From assembly GCF_033807575.1 (NCBI RefSeq), contig NC_084708.1:7154501-7218500 (forward strand): 64,000 nucleotides of DNA. The letters run 5' to 3'. A program made the translations under genes and the position numbers. This document shows, in pieces, positions 47,601 to 58,799 of the stretch. Numbering within the stretch: the first letter of the stretch is position 1; each line of letters starts with the position of its first letter. Under the pieces are notes generated by a model. The model worked only from the letters and a program-made list of their open reading frames with translations, ran no database searches and was not told the DNA's origin. Source of the DNA: Cydia pomonella. Taxonomy: Eukaryota; Arthropoda; Insecta; Lepidoptera; Tortricidae.

Positions 47601-50600
47601 TCGTGAGACATAATAACATTAAACAATTCTACGGATTACACTCACGTATTTTAGTCACTCGCGCGACATGTTTCGGAGAGCTTAGGTCTCCTCTCTCAAG
47701 CACTAACAGTACGAGCAGCGTTCACGACGGCCGGGAATCGCGTAGTGACTAAAAATACGTGAGTGTAATCCGTAGAATTATTTAATGTTAAGAGAGTGGC
47801 TCTTTTAAAATAGTCGGTAGTATATTTGAATAACAGCTTTATAAAAATGATTTAAAGTGATAAATTTAGCGTCAAAACGATAGTGACGGCCAAAGTAGCC
47901 AAATATTCAGTATTCATTTATTTTTTGCTTCCATGGTTTATTTTGGGTAGTATTTACATATTTCTTTTGGTATCAATGGTAAATAATTAAGTAACATATA
48001 TTACCTGTGTATACCGCAAACTTACTAATAACAACAATAATTATACATCGTAACACAACCCTGGGTCGGCAACGCGCATGTAACTCCTCTGGAGTTGCAG
48101 GCGTATATAGGCTACGGATACTGCTTACCATCAGGCAGGCCGTATGCTTGATTGCCACCGACGTAGTATATTTAAAAAAACCGTGTGACCATAGAAATAA
48201 CGATGTGGTCCGATCTGTCTGGGCACTTTGGCCATCACTGCCTTTTGAATGCAGATTGTACCTCAGCCATTTCTAAATACTGAATCAGTTCTTAATTTCA
48301 CCGATGTCGTAGGTTACCTACTCATAGGAAAGTACACATAATGTGAATATTATTTTTGTGTAAATGTTATTACAATATTGTATACAATCGTGATATAATA
48401 GACAGCTTTTCAGTGCAATGCCGTGGTTGCCTAAGAAAGATACGACATTGAAAAGCTTGATTATATATCACTATTTATTGTACCTATACAATACTGTTTC
48501 TACGAGTCATCTTATAATAATACTTTTTTTACTATAAAACCTAAATAATTAATGAAAATTGGTAAGCATCTCAGTAGACAAAAATGTAGTAATAAAGACA
48601 TAAACGCATGAAGTAAAAAAATATTTGATACTCGAAATATCTTTATAAGAATGGAACTAACAAATTATTAATTACGTTCTAAAATTCAAACATGTAATTG
48701 GGTGAATCAACTTTTTTTGTTTTGTTATCCTGTCCCGTTGTCCAAGGGACAACAGTGGCACAGTTTGTTTGAAGAGACGTTGTATGCCGTTCTATTAACA
48801 TGCTTAGTAGGGGGCCCATTATGGACATTGGTTATAACGACCACAAAAACGCAAGTTTAATACATTTAAGTACCATAAAATCAGTATTTCAATGAACTTT
48901 TGTCCCCTGGACAACTAATCGTAACCATGGCAACGAGTGACGCTAAAAAGTTGATTCTCCCAATTAATCCAAATTACACAAAAAAACATAAGAAACTTAA
49001 TACTAGATTACAGGACGATATTATAATAATTACTAATTACACAATTAAAGAAAAATTAAATTAAGACTTTACTTTACTTTTGATACTTGTAATGTTCAAG
49101 TTTATGAATTAAGAAACTTTACTCTTCACATTATAGTCAGATAGTCAGATTTTATAGTCAAGTCACAAAATTGCACATAAATATTCATGATAGTACATAT
49201 TTGTAGCAAAACAATCGTAATGAATAGGCACCGGTCCGGTTTGAGGGGTCATTGTCTTTGATATTCTAGCTTCCTTATTAAAAAAAATACTACCCATGTC
49301 ACCTAATTATTATACGTATTTTTACACAGTGTTCCAACTTAATTTAACGGTGTGCTCAGATAAGAATGCGGGCTTAAAATCTTTTGACATCCTCTGTAAA
49401 TGCGTACGTAAGTATGTAGTGTATGTAGAGGTAGAGTTGAAAACAAAAAATAAAACACACTGATAAGGTACAGAGTTATTTCGTTGCGTTTCGTTCGCCG
49501 CGGCATCAGGTCGATTCAGCCCGATGCAAGAATGCGTAATTGCGAAGTTAACAAATTGCCGTAGCGATAGTGTTAAGTCTATCGTGTAGTGTAGTGTTAA
49601 ATCGATAGGACAATTCAGATGTTTAAATTACTCTTTGGGTTAAAAGGCGTGTAAAACATAATATTCCATACAAAAATAATGTGGTCGATAAAAGCTATTT
49701 GCATTATGTTGTTTGATTCAATTTCTTAATATCAAGACCTCGGCCTCGTAATGTTATTAATATCGTAATTTATTACTTTTCTAGCTTATCGTTATCGCCA
49801 ATACACTTGCTATGTCAAATTAATCATTTACATTGTCGTTCGACATTTTACCATGAGGCTAATTCTGAAACTGTAATTTTTTTTTCATAATTGTTAAAAA
49901 AACATTTAGATTTAGTTCATTTCATTTTTGATGACAAAAACATGTTTGATAGGGTCAAGCTTTTCACGCTGACAGGACTTTCTTTCAACTGGCAACTAAT
50001 ACTCATCGAGACAATTCTAATAAAACCAAACACACATTAGGTTGCGTTGTTTTATCTCAGAGTTAGTACCTATGACCTGTTGACCATCTCCAGTGTCCAT
50101 CATCAGATCAGCTCGATGGTACCATAACATTGCACTGTCACCCAACATACATAAGTTGTGAAGTTTCAGCTCAATTTAATAATGGGAAGTGGTTCTAAGA
50201 TACCTTGCAAGATTTGACCAAATTATATTGAATCACACCCAACTTGTCACTAGGAAAAGACGAAAAATTCAAATTTTCTATGGGAAGTCAACTCTTTGCG
50301 TCTACATTTTTAAAATTTACCGCATTTTTCTACTGACGAAGTTGCCCGTGCATAATAGTTTTTTTTTAAATATCATTAAAATAAGATAGTTATTTCAAAC
50401 AATTATTTTTATTTTTATTTGTAAGCAAAACGACATTTTTGCCTGAAATCAGTAAAAAGCGAAATCAAAACAATATATCTACGTACATGTCAAGCTTATA
50501 TATCTATGAATAAACGGTGTGTGTGATACATGTAAATATTGGCTAGAAACAAATAGTAATAAGTACCTACTATACTTTGTTTAGATGCTTATGAAACGAT

Positions 50601-53600
50601 ATAGAAAGATTTTAATTTTAAGAAAAATACATTTGTTATAGGTGCATAATATTACCTACATACTTGTACCCGAAATCATACAACAATATTTTGTTTGATT
50701 CTAGTTCGTATATAATACTAAAATAAAATGTTCCACATGATATACACGTTCTATTAAAAACTTTAGCTATTACTAATTCTTTCCAATTCGCCATACTTCT
50801 GGTCGGTAAGATGACTGGAGGAGATACAAACATTGCAAGTTAAATACAAGTTTGTAAAATAATAAAACAAAGCAAATTTACACTCGTACCCTGAGGTTTG
50901 TTGTCTTGATGACTATAGAATGAAGAGAGGATGGACACAGGATGGTTTTTATTATGGAAATCATCCCTTAGGGGGGTGAAATTTGTTATGGAAGCTAATT
51001 CTATGCAGACAAAGTTGCGGGCAGAAGCTGGTACTAAATATATACGATCTCAATATGAATGGCATCCCCCATATTTACATAATACACATAATCACGCCTA
51101 TTTCCCGGAGCGGTAGGCAGAAACCACAGATTTCCACTTGCTACGATCCTGACATTGATCGCTTCCTTCACTTTCATAACATTCCTCATACACGCTCTTC
51201 GGTTTAGGGTGCTCTTGACCTGGCCCTTCTTCAGGATTTCCCCGATTTGATCAGAGAAAGTCCTCCGAGGTTTACACTTTCCAGCTCCCTCTTACCAACC
51301 ATATTTACCAATGGAATAAAGTACATAAACAAATTAAAAATGTCGGTATATTATTAATTATCTACTGCTTGGCGGCCAAAAGCTTTCCTTGCAAATCAAA
51401 CCTGACTGTGTCTATAATACTCTGATCGAATACTGGCATCGGATTCAGTTAACACACGTTACGTATCTCAGTAAATAACTTTAATTTTATAAACAAATGA
51501 GTAAAAACGTGCCAGAGAAAACCAACCAATTGATTTGTGCGCGCAATAATAATAAAGTACATAATGTTTAAATGTTCACGTTTATTGGTTAATATTCAGT
51601 ATAAAATAAAGTTGGGTTAGCATTTCAAATAACTGCGTAAAAAAGGTAATTTTAGGACTTCTATACACGAAGTCTCTGAATTTAAAAATACAGACTTGTA
51701 TCTAATTGGAATTGATATGAATGAAGTGTGTATTATAACCAGGATTCTAAAACTGGTCCGACTGAATGGTTCGTTAAGTTTAATAGCTTATCTTACGTCC
51801 CAAGTTTTTGTCACTAATTCACTATCATATATAGATACATTCGTGGTAAAAAAAAACGGGTAAAGCTTTTAGCAAGCTCTGCCGGATGTGAATTGACCGG
51901 AAATTCCGTTTTGCCGGTCGTAAATCAAGAATCGGCAAAAAATAAACGAGATTTCTTGACCATTAAATCAGCATTTACCTACAACTGTATCACTTTATAA
52001 AACCTGCAGCGCAGTTCATTACAATTATATTATTTGTAAAGACTTCGTAAAAGATCCTAAGTATTCTTAAATACTAAGTTGCCACCTATTTATATACCTG
52101 AGATGAACAAATAAAGAAGAATTTAATTGATCGCACGCTAGTTATTTAAAGTTATGTTATTTTATTATAAGGTGGGTTTTTACAGATACATACCTACATT
52201 GTTATTATTAATAACTCATTAATGTAATTTTAATAATATAATGGATGAATGACGATGGATCATGTAGGTCGTAGGGGATTTATTTTTTGCAATATTTGAA
52301 CAAAAATATAGAAGACATAGACATAGACATAGAATTTATTTATTTAACACCACATTGAAACATGTTTACAGGCAATACTACAAAACATTACAAGCCTTAA
52401 AATGAAACTTAATTAGGCACAAATTTATGTTTACATGTAGATAACTAAACTTTTAAAATTATGATGCTAAAAAGGAGCGAACCTCAGCATGTGTTGCAGC
52501 AGGCTTATATACATGATCTAAGTGGGCAATTTAAGGTACACTAAACTTTTTTTTTGTAGTTTCCATATTATTTCTACTCAGTATCACGAACTCTTTCGAT
52601 CTTGATAGGAAAAAAAATTAACATTTTTCATATAATTTGTTTGTAACGGTAACGAAAAAAATGTATGGCAATTTTGGGACACCATTTTTATATTATTAGG
52701 ATAGAACCAGCTCGTGATTCTACGTAAAAGATTAGTTCTGTGTTAGGCCCTTATATTTAATTTAAATATAAAAGTAAACGTCGTGTCGTATCAGGCTGTC
52801 AAAGAGAAGGCAGAGGACCGAGATACATGGAAATCATACCACACATTATAACACACAAGACTACATGAATGATAAAACAACGTGGGATTAATTGTGATTC
52901 GAAATGATTAATTATTTATTATATTTGAATAATGATGATGAAATGGATATTCCAATGCATGTATTTCCTTTGTTGTTTTTATTATATTTGTTTGACATTT
53001 AGAATTTATTCTAGAAACAATCTAGACTAGTATTTTTTATACATTTTTTTTTGTATGACTATATTTTGTGAAAGTTTTAGTATTAAATTTGATCTATGAA
53101 TTATATTCATTAGTATTATATATGGAATAATATTTACAACATCAATAAATTGCTCTGATAATTAGATTAAGATAATTATATGTAATACTGTCTTACTATT
53201 CATAAGTGCTTGTTGCTAGGCCTACATGAATAAAGTATATTTGAATTGAATTGAATTGAATCGCTCCATCGACAAGAGTCTAACTCTTAAATATATGATG
53301 ATGATGATAAAAGTAACATAAAAATTCTCAAATTGGAAATAAAGTTCTACCTAAAAGTTGTAGTTAAGGGTAGTAATTTAGGTACAATTTTAAATTAAAT
53401 GGCCCAAGTAAGTATTTCAGATGTGTTTATAATTTTTGTTTATATAGCCTTATATGCAATTACGACTGGTTTTTGTCTTTGTGCCAAAACCAATCAATGT
53501 GAAAAAGTTGTATATTGAGGGATCATAATTTTTCAGTACATATTTATAAAGTAAGTTTTATAATCAGACATTCAAAAACTCACCGAAGATCCAGCCAAAC

Positions 53601-53638
53601 TGCATGCACACAGCACTGATCAGAATAAGCCGGTTCAT
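35495..53638 (-). CDS. seroin-like secreted silk-type protein, four exons, 229 aa
   Basis: Coding exons on minus are 53638-53584, 41242-41056, 38365-38107 and 35683-35495. The phases (1, 2, 0) agree at every junction, and all donors (GTGAGT, GTAAGA, GTAAGT) and acceptors fit. The protein has a signal peptide (MNRLILISAVCMQFGWIFG), a Gly/Asp/Tyr-rich segment (20-81), a Lys/Ala-rich helical stretch (about 84-108), a Phe/Pro/Gly/Asn region with FSRFPFNGG (about 110-142) and a C-terminal module with YMSVSSSSYATSSNVNG, ETVVNNNG and a final YKVES. Phe/Pro repeats followed by a Ser-rich module ending in V-N-x-NG-x-V-x-x-Y is the layout I associate with seroins, small lepidopteran silk-gland proteins linked to cocoon protection. 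It is longer than typical seroins (about 110-170 residues). The similarity is from memory and needs a search. Intron 1 is about 12.3 kb. Confidence 0.75.
36262..36470 (+). mobile_element. tRNA-derived SINE, 3' part, copy c
   Basis: In the intron between exons 3 and 4. It has the body and tail (TATTTATAAATATGTATATA, TACCCACAACACAAGCC, TTTGTGTAATAATGTCCTAT) but no recognisable tRNA-like head. Tandem with copy d. Confidence 0.65.
36494..36675 (+). mobile_element. tRNA-derived SINE, copy d
   Basis: Starts within the B box (GTGAGTTCAAATACCGGTAAG), then GGGCATTTATTTTGTGTGATG and a body with ACCCATAGTACAAGCC. Its A box is missing, so it cannot be transcribed from its own promoter. Confidence 0.65.
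36676..38106. other. intron 3 remainder, nothing recognised
   Basis: AT-rich intronic sequence. A candidate splice pair near 37480-37540 gives a stop in every useful phase and was not accepted as an exon. Confidence 0.4.
38107..38365 (-). CDS. exon 3 of the seroin-like gene
   Basis: Acceptor TTTGATTTGCAG, donor GTAAGT. Encodes residues 82-167: basic helical KEYQKKALDSAKKAYDV, then Phe/Gly/Asn-rich FSRFPFNGGFSNFG, NFGPQNYGQYGPN, and a Val/Ala/Pro end (AAVNPGNP). The GC-rich codons stand out from the AT-rich introns. Confidence 0.85.
39280..39900. repeat. degenerate minisatellite, codon-like GGT/AGT repeats in an intron
   Basis: About 600 bp of imperfect short repeats built on AGTGGT, TGTAGAGG and GGTCTCAGTGG. 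On plus, one frame is Gly/Ser/Cys/Arg-rich (CRGLSG-like motifs) but has about five stops. Other frames give long Leu/Pro, Val/Ala or Thr/Ser-rich readings (203 codons on minus at 39227-39838), as expected when all codons repeat. It lies in the intron between exons 2 and 3. It could be a decayed exon of a Gly/Cys-rich repeat protein or a plain minisatellite. Confidence 0.55.
39901..41055. other. intron 2 remainder, nothing recognised
   Basis: No shared repeat or exon. The ORF around 40640-40897 starts at a non-ATG codon and shows no domain. Confidence 0.4.
41056..41242 (-). CDS. exon 2 of the seroin-like gene
   Basis: Acceptor TTATGTTCCAG, donor GTAAGA. Encodes residues 20-81: GVGAYAYQDSDGNRYGGTYG, then an acidic/aromatic stretch DFDDFFPEYFRNFENILQ. 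Codons are more GC-rich than the flanks, consistent with selection. Confidence 0.8.
42893..42975 (-). promoter_or_regulatory. possible alternative promoter and noncoding first exon
   Basis: On minus, TTTATAT (about 42980) precedes by a typical distance a stretch ending GTCGCACGCGTACAG at a good GTGAGT donor. It looks like a leader exon inside intron 1. It has no usable ATG in frame with exon 2, so it would give a noncoding or N-terminally different transcript. Only sequence signals support it. Confidence 0.25.
43000..44511. other. intron 1, nothing recognised
   Basis: AT-rich intronic sequence without shared repeats or splice-bounded frames that I could support. Confidence 0.35.
44512..44600 (+). 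mobile_element. LINE 3' terminal remnant
   Basis: AAGTGGCACAGAATAGGGCAG ... CATTGGGTCACTGCGCCAGTGAAGTAAAGTAAGTA corresponds to the last about 90 bp of the RTE-like element at 960-1496 (GAAGTGGCGCAGGATAGGGC, TTGGGTCACTGAGC), including the tail. Extreme 5' truncation. Confidence 0.7.
44601..45825. other. intron 1, nothing recognised
   Basis: Contains a GC-rich patch (about 44938-44955) next to GAGCATGAGATCATGCTC, a small palindrome. No exon seen. Confidence 0.35.
45826..46225 (+). repeat. dispersed repeat family, copy 2
   Basis: Same family as 1636-2050. It shares AAATCAAACCAAATCAAAT, the TTCAAGGCACGGGGGTTAAAC block and the CCTTTACC segment near the end. Noncoding. Confidence 0.65.
46768..46788 (+). 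repeat. (CA)n microsatellite
   Basis: About ten CA dinucleotides in a row. Confidence 0.9.
47023..47035. promoter_or_regulatory. X-box-like palindrome
   Basis: GTTGCTAAGCAAC matches the RFX-type X-box half sites (GTTGCT/AGCAAC) with a one-base spacer. It sits in intron 1; function is untested. Confidence 0.25.
47150..47270. repeat. inverted repeat with GC-rich centre
   Basis: CGAGAAACGGGGTTGC near 47190 faces GCAACCCTTCGTTTCTCG near 47248, around a CpG-rich centre (CGGCCGCGTAGCGCTACGC). Probably an old repeat element. Confidence 0.5.
47614..47795. mobile_element. MITE with long terminal inverted repeats
   Basis: TTCTACGGATTACACTCACG with ATTTTAGTCAC on the left is matched inverted on the right (GTGACTAAAAATACGTGAGTG, TAATCCGTAGAATT), about 45 bp per end including TAACATTAAA. 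The interior (GTCTCCTCTCTCAAGCAC) is noncoding. Confidence 0.75.
48056..48179 (+). mobile_element. SINE-like retroposon family L, copy 4
   Basis: Begins inside the consensus at GGGTCGGCAACGCGC and runs through CTCCTCTGGAGTTGCAGG to the A-run. More 5'-truncated than copies 1-3. Confidence 0.7.
48370..48494. repeat. imperfect inverted repeat
   Basis: ATTGTATACAATCGTGATATAAT with CAGCTTTTCAGTG is mirrored by CATTGAAAAGCTTG and TTATATATCACTA...TGTACCTATACAAT. MITE-like, noncoding. Confidence 0.5.
48695..48966. mobile_element. MITE with TAATTGGG ends
   Basis: TAATTGGGTGAATCAACTTTTT at the left and its inverted copy AAAAAGTTGATTCTCCCAATTA at the right, 272 bp. The interior repeats a TGTCC..GGACAAC motif in both halves and contains GTAACCATGGCAAC (48921-48934), a perfect RFX X-box-type palindrome. 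Confidence 0.65.
48967..49966. other. intron 1, nothing recognised
   Basis: AT-rich; no exon or repeat shared with the rest of the window. Confidence 0.35.
49967..50221 (+). repeat. dispersed repeat family H, copy 2
   Basis: Uninterrupted at the point where copy 1 carries the MITE. Ends at GCAAGATTTGACC. A separate family tail (GCAAGTTAAATACAAGTTTGT) lies at about 50835-50858. Confidence 0.6.
50930..51300. repeat. old interspersed repeats in intron 1
   Basis: 50955-51035 (AAATCATCCCTTAGGGGGGTG, GACAAAGTTGCGGGCAGAAG) resembles the repeat at 63240-63530. 51110-51300 (GTAGGCAGAAACCACAG, CACTTGCTACGATCCTGACA, ACACGCTCTTCGGTTTAGGG) has the look of a second common lepidopteran repeat; that is from memory. 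Confidence 0.45.
51301..52305. other. intron 1, nothing recognised
   Basis: AT-rich intronic sequence with no supported feature. Confidence 0.35.
52306..52560 (-). mobile_element. LINE 3' end with hexamer tail
   Basis: On plus it begins GACATAGACATAGACATAGAATTTATTTATT, i.e. on minus an AAATAAATTCTATG end followed by (TCTATG)n. A polyadenylation-like AATAAATAAA just before a short tandem tail is typical of jockey/CR1-type LINE ends. No coding part recognised. Confidence 0.55.
53150..53265 (+). mobile_element. LINE 3' end with (ATTGA)n tail
   Basis: GTTGCTAGGCCTACATGAATAAAG followed by TATTTGAATTGAATTGAATTGAA. The AATAAA plus pentamer tail marks a retroposed 3' end. It lies about 320 bp downstream of the first coding exon of the seroin-like gene, in the opposite orientation. 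Confidence 0.55.
53584..53638 (-). CDS. exon 1: signal peptide of the seroin-like gene
   Basis: Starts at ATG 53638 in the context GAATCATGA, encodes 18 residues plus one base, ends at GTGAGT. Joined to exon 2 (GAGCACCAAAC) the split codon becomes Gly, giving the junction WIFG-APNPEG, a plausible signal cleavage region. It is the only upstream exon I found with an ATG, a hydrophobic frame and the right phase. Confidence 0.75.
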
Positions 53639-55574
53639 GATTCAATAATACTGCCAATTACAAATCGATTATCAAACTCGTTCCCTGCCTCTTGCGCACA
53701 ACTATGCTCCTTGGCGGCCTGGCGTTTAGTGTTGACTCCATACTCCTACACTCTACATAAATAATTTCTATACATGCTTATCAACACACTAACTTGTATT
53801 TAACTTTAAACTGTAATTTTTGGCGCGGAAAGGTGATAATTGCTTGCTTAAATGAGTGATCAGTTCTAAGAAGTATTTGACGGCTTTTGGTTTATCATAA
53901 CAATAGACATAAAATATAATAGCGGGATAGTTGTCGCTTCGTTTTTCAAGAGAAGGCTGCGTCCTTTTGTATGTCAAAAATAATGTTAAAAACATGTTTT
54001 TGAACGGAATTAAGGAGCTTGTGTTATTGTAATAGTTTCTTTGTTAGATGGTTGAAGTCATTGATGTAAGTAAAAGGGGTAGATATGTGACGTTAATAGT
54101 TGTCAAAACTAAAATCTGGTCCAGCACCCACTCATTTGCAAATACTACACACCATTATAATGTACATGTGCACAACGAGCAACAGGGATAACCAAATATA
54201 GTTAACAGTGCTGCGCAAGCGAGACCCCTATATTTTGCGTATTCCTCGAGGTGCAACAGAGAAAAACTAATAACATTATACAAATGTGTAGGCGAGACGT
54301 ACATACTTCTTACATTGTCGTCTTAAAGTGATATTAAGTCATTTCGATTTTTAAAAAATACAATGATTTGATATTACCTAATCTTAGACCGTCTCTCACT
54401 TCAAGCAAATATCTGAGCGAGCGAGTTACACTGAGATTAATATCAAATGATTGACTATCATATTTTTAAAGCATGAAATTGACCCTCGTTTTTTACTTCT
54501 GAAACCCTGGTCGACTATTCACTATGTTTAACTAACGTGTCGCCTCGAGAAAACCAGTATAACGATATGATCTCAGTTGATAGGGATCTCGAGGTTTCAC
54601 TTCTGATGGTTTTTCGGAAAAGACAAGTACGCTTGAAAAGAGATAATGTAATCACTGGTAATTCGTAGTTACTCCTGGTATTTATATATTCCAATCGTTC
54701 ACCGAGCGCACGACTCAAGATAACCAATATAAAAGTGTGAACCTTGTTTATTCATAGTTACGATACGTATACGGATTCACTTATATTGGACAAGTTGTAA
54801 GTCATGGGAATAAGCGCCTTCAACGGCGGTCTTTATTAGGTAGCGTCAGGAAACAAATATTTATAAAATATATACGAAATTAAAATAAATAGGCACTTTA
54901 TTTATTTTATGGAAAACAATTTTTTTTTCGCTAACACAAATAAAATATGTAAAACTGTATGTATTTTATATGTAAAACCGATAGTTTATCTATACAATTA
55001 AAAAAAATATGCGGAGAGGGCGGTATAAAATGGAAAATTATAATGTATGGAGAAAAAAAAATTGTATCAAAAACGAAACCGAGCATCATTTTTAATTTTC
55101 ACAATTCAATCGCTAGGCATTTCCACAGCTGCAGCTCGTTTTAAAATAGAAATAAGTGAAAGTTTTTTCTCTAAACATTATAGTTTTCATTTTTTTAACG
55201 TTAATACTGATTTTGAAGTTATATTTTTTTTAATCATTCCCTATCGAAGGCGAAATTAGCAATGTCCCACTTTTCTCGATTTGAGACGGCAGCGTGCCCT
55301 TACATTAGAATGTTCAATTTAAAGTATTCGTTCTGATTTTCATCGTTTTTATTTTCATCACCTTAGTTGCTCTACAAAGAGGACAAATTAAAACAAATAC
55401 TCAAACGGTAAATACGTAGTTAGGGAGTTTCGTTCTGTTTATAATCAGCAGTTCCACTACACTAATTGCCAGTTTTTGGATGAAAATGCTTAATTTGTAA
55501 ACAAAAACCACAAAAATCACTATATGTGTACCTATAAGACTTTAAGTGTTCCCTCAATTCTTCATGGATCCATC
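53639..55574. other. upstream flank of the seroin-like gene
   Basis: Would contain the promoter and 5' leader on minus. I see no strong TATA box at a convincing distance. No other gene recognised. Confidence 0.35.
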
Positions 55575-55650
55575 ATTAGAACTTTGAACCCGGGACGGGG
55601 CCATCGGCTTTATAGGCAGGGTCACTGCCCACTAGGCCAGACCAGTCATC
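55575..55650 (-). mobile_element. tRNA-derived SINE head, copy e
   Basis: The minus strand reads GGTCTGGCCTAGTGGGCAGT...GACCCTGCCTATAAAGCCGATGG...CCCGGGTTCAAAG, with intact A- and B-box-like segments. The body after the B box is missing or diverged. Confidence 0.7.
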
Positions 55651-57728
55651 ATACATTTTACTTGACAAATAGAGATGATTATTATTTATTTCTTTTGTTT
55701 ATGATAAAAGGTTAAATTTGATTGATCTAATATCTGTTCTAAATATTTTTACACAGTTTTCAACATACATAAATACATCTTAAAACTACACTATAACTCG
55801 CATATTAAAATTGTAAACCGAGCTCTCGTTAAAAATGTTGTCCATAGTTTTCCTATTGTTGTACAAGTACTATTTAGTAATTTTTGATGGACTATTCCCG
55901 ATATTTGGATTTCAAGTTAATGCAAGATATTGTTTTAACAATACTATCAGAAAAACTGAATTTTTGGTTAACAACCGGTTATTCGTATATTAAAATAAAA
56001 ACCGGTTACATTCTATAGTTTCAAGGAATAGGAGCACATGATTTAAAAAGTTGCATTATTTATAAAAAAAATTGCTGACTCTACAATGCATGAAGTGGGC
56101 AGGCCTACTTGACACTCGGATAAACGTGTTACTCACATGGGTAATGCATTATTTAGCTGTCGCGCTCACTCAATAACAAGGAAATTTTTAATTTTATTTA
56201 GAAAAAAATATGTTTTCAAATGTTATAACAGTACTTACGAATGAAAAGTGATACCGTGAGCTTTGTTTTTGTGCTTGGAGCTATTGAAGCACTGGAAAAA
56301 GGCGCAACACGGCATTCTTTGGCAATATTTTATCGAATTTGACGACAATGTTGACACTTCAGCGTCACCCGTACGACTGATTCAATATAGGTCCCGGAAC
56401 CTATATTTTGTGGCTCACGATCGAGCGCCTGGTACCTCATCTACCCCTATTACGTACATCAATGGTTGAAGTAGTAACTGCGCTTGACTAAGAGATTATT
56501 GTAAACCTATTTGTGACGTAAATTTGTTAAAATGGTTGTTGTCGAGATTTTCAAGTCTGGAAAATTGAACATGTTAACAATAATGACTAACGCCACAGTA
56601 ATGCATGCAGTGATTTCTTTGTACCTACCTTCGATACCGGGTTGGCCCTGTAACACGAGCTAATTCTTTTCAGCTATAACTGTAAATTTAGGTACTAAGT
56701 CAAGTTTGGTATCATTTTCAACTAAATGAAAGATGTAAAATTTCATATAAATTGGTTCTACATTTATTGATTCCCTATACAATTACATTTTTTATAAGTT
56801 TTGTGTTTATTACGCCACTAGCGGCGCTAGTGTAGACGAAGGTCTTTCTCAAATGTTGACATAGATTTTTGGGGGTTGCATGCTTTTTTCAATCCTTATA
56901 ATTGTGGTAAATATTTTCTATCTTTGATTAATCATGGTAAACATTAGATATATGTAGGTAGTTCAATAAATGTTAGTGGTTTAAAAAAAGTGCCAACTAA
57001 AATATATGCAAAATTAAACAGGTTTAAAAGCGACAAATTTAGACGTTAAAATACCTTTATGTATGTGTATTAGAACGAATTGCTTTTAAAAAAATAAGCA
57101 TATCAGAATTTTATGATCTGTTTTTCTGGACCTCGCTCTACAATGTGCAGTGCTGCAGTGGCGCCAACTGGTGAGCACAAAAACAGTAGCCCTAATAAAT
57201 AAAAAATGAGACGAAACGATTGCACGACGAACAGGAATTTTCACATCGAGAGGAGATCATTCGTTCATGGTGAAGTCAAAGATAGGGCCAATAAATATAA
57301 AAGACCTACCGCCATGCTATGAGTATTCTTTCATTCTACCTTTCTGTTCCAATTTTACGTTTTATATTATAAATAGTAGTAGGTATGCACATAGTATAAA
57401 CCGGCAGTTATCATATGCATAAAACTAAAATGCATGAATAGTTTGCATATAAAGATAAACAATCTTAAATACATCCTAATTGGTTACCTGTACATACATA
57501 TAAAGGGGCGGAGTTTAGCTCGTTGGAAGGATCGAGGCAAGTCTTGCGTACGTGGAATACTGCGAATGCACTCGACTCGACTGTACCCCATGATGCCAAC
57601 CCATATCTATCTAATAGCACCACCTAACCTACAATATTTATGAAGCATGCGGCGATGTATGGAGGTTAATACTTTGGCTTAATAAGGTTAAGTACTAAAA
57701 GTTTTTGGCATTAATTTCATTTTTGGTA
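55651..57728. other. intergenic, nothing recognised
   Basis: No supported gene. A 31-codon ATG frame at about 56241 (MKSDTVSFVFVLGA) has no supporting context. Confidence 0.35.
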
Positions 57729-58011
57729 CAAGATTTTATCGCTGACTGTACTTTTTTTCCACAGGCAACTAATACTCATCGAGACAATTCTAAAAACCCC
57801 AAACACAATTAGGTTGCGTTGTTTTATCACAGAGTTCCTATGGCTACCTCCTGTCTCCATCATCAAATCAGCTTGATGGTACCATAATATTGCATTGTCA
57901 CCCAACTTACATATGTATGCAAATAGGCTTCACCAGAAGCCGGGAAGTGGGTAAAATTTAACATGCAAGACTTGCAGGGCAAGTTAATAAATAAAAAAAA
58001 GCTTGTAAAAA
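57729..58011 (+). repeat. dispersed repeat family H, copy 3
   Basis: The most continuous member, from TTTTATCGCTGACTGTAC through ACCATAATATTGCATTGTCAC to AAAAAGCTTGTAAAA, about 283 bp. Copies 1 and 2 align to it throughout. Confidence 0.65.
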
Positions 58012-58799
58012 GGGTATTTTTACAAAAGTGATATGGTTACTGTGTCGCTACTGATAGTACATAAGTGAAACAAGTCGAATTTGCCTTCGCAAGGGCATCG
58101 CACTAAAACTTTCTAACCGAAATTAATTAATTAAATTAATAAAATAATTTATGTCATTATTTTATTTCTTAATTACTGCTTTTAATTATTTTTTAAAGCA
58201 TGTCTAACTACAACTGAAATGTTCAAACGAAGTAAAACTAAAAATTGATTTACGGTAGCAATTAAAAATATAATTGACATTTGGATTCATTTTAATGAAC
58301 TTGTTTCTTCTACGCATTTAATGATTTTTACGTTGACGGGCTTACTGCACGCAAATAAAGTTTTATATACCATTTTTTACACCGAAGGAGTAGAACATGG
58401 AAAATTATTATGTTTGAAATACAATGTGATTAAATATATATACTAAATAAATAAATCTATTAAAAAAAAACAAACAAAAGTATTTAAAAATACCCACCTA
58501 TGTATACCATTTGTACGGCTGCCTACAACTGTTTAAACGGGTTCAATTTAGGTAATTGACAATTTAATTACTGCTAATAGATAAACATGTTACCACTGGC
58601 AAACTCCACTCATTAATCAAGCCATACCTACATTTTTTTACAAAAGAGAAAGTCAGTTTTTATTTGTATTATACCACAATATCTATAGTATTTGTTATTT
58701 TCGATTTTATCAACTCCATTATTGTGCCTAAAAATTTTTTCTGCTAACGATCCTCAACTTATTATGTGCCTTTAAATATTTATGTCAAAAATTTTGTAA
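58012..58799. other. intergenic, nothing recognised
   Basis: Very AT-rich; no gene or shared repeat. Confidence 0.35.

Noticed and set aside
56241..56336. 31-codon ATG small ORF
   Set aside because: Too short without conservation or transcription evidence.
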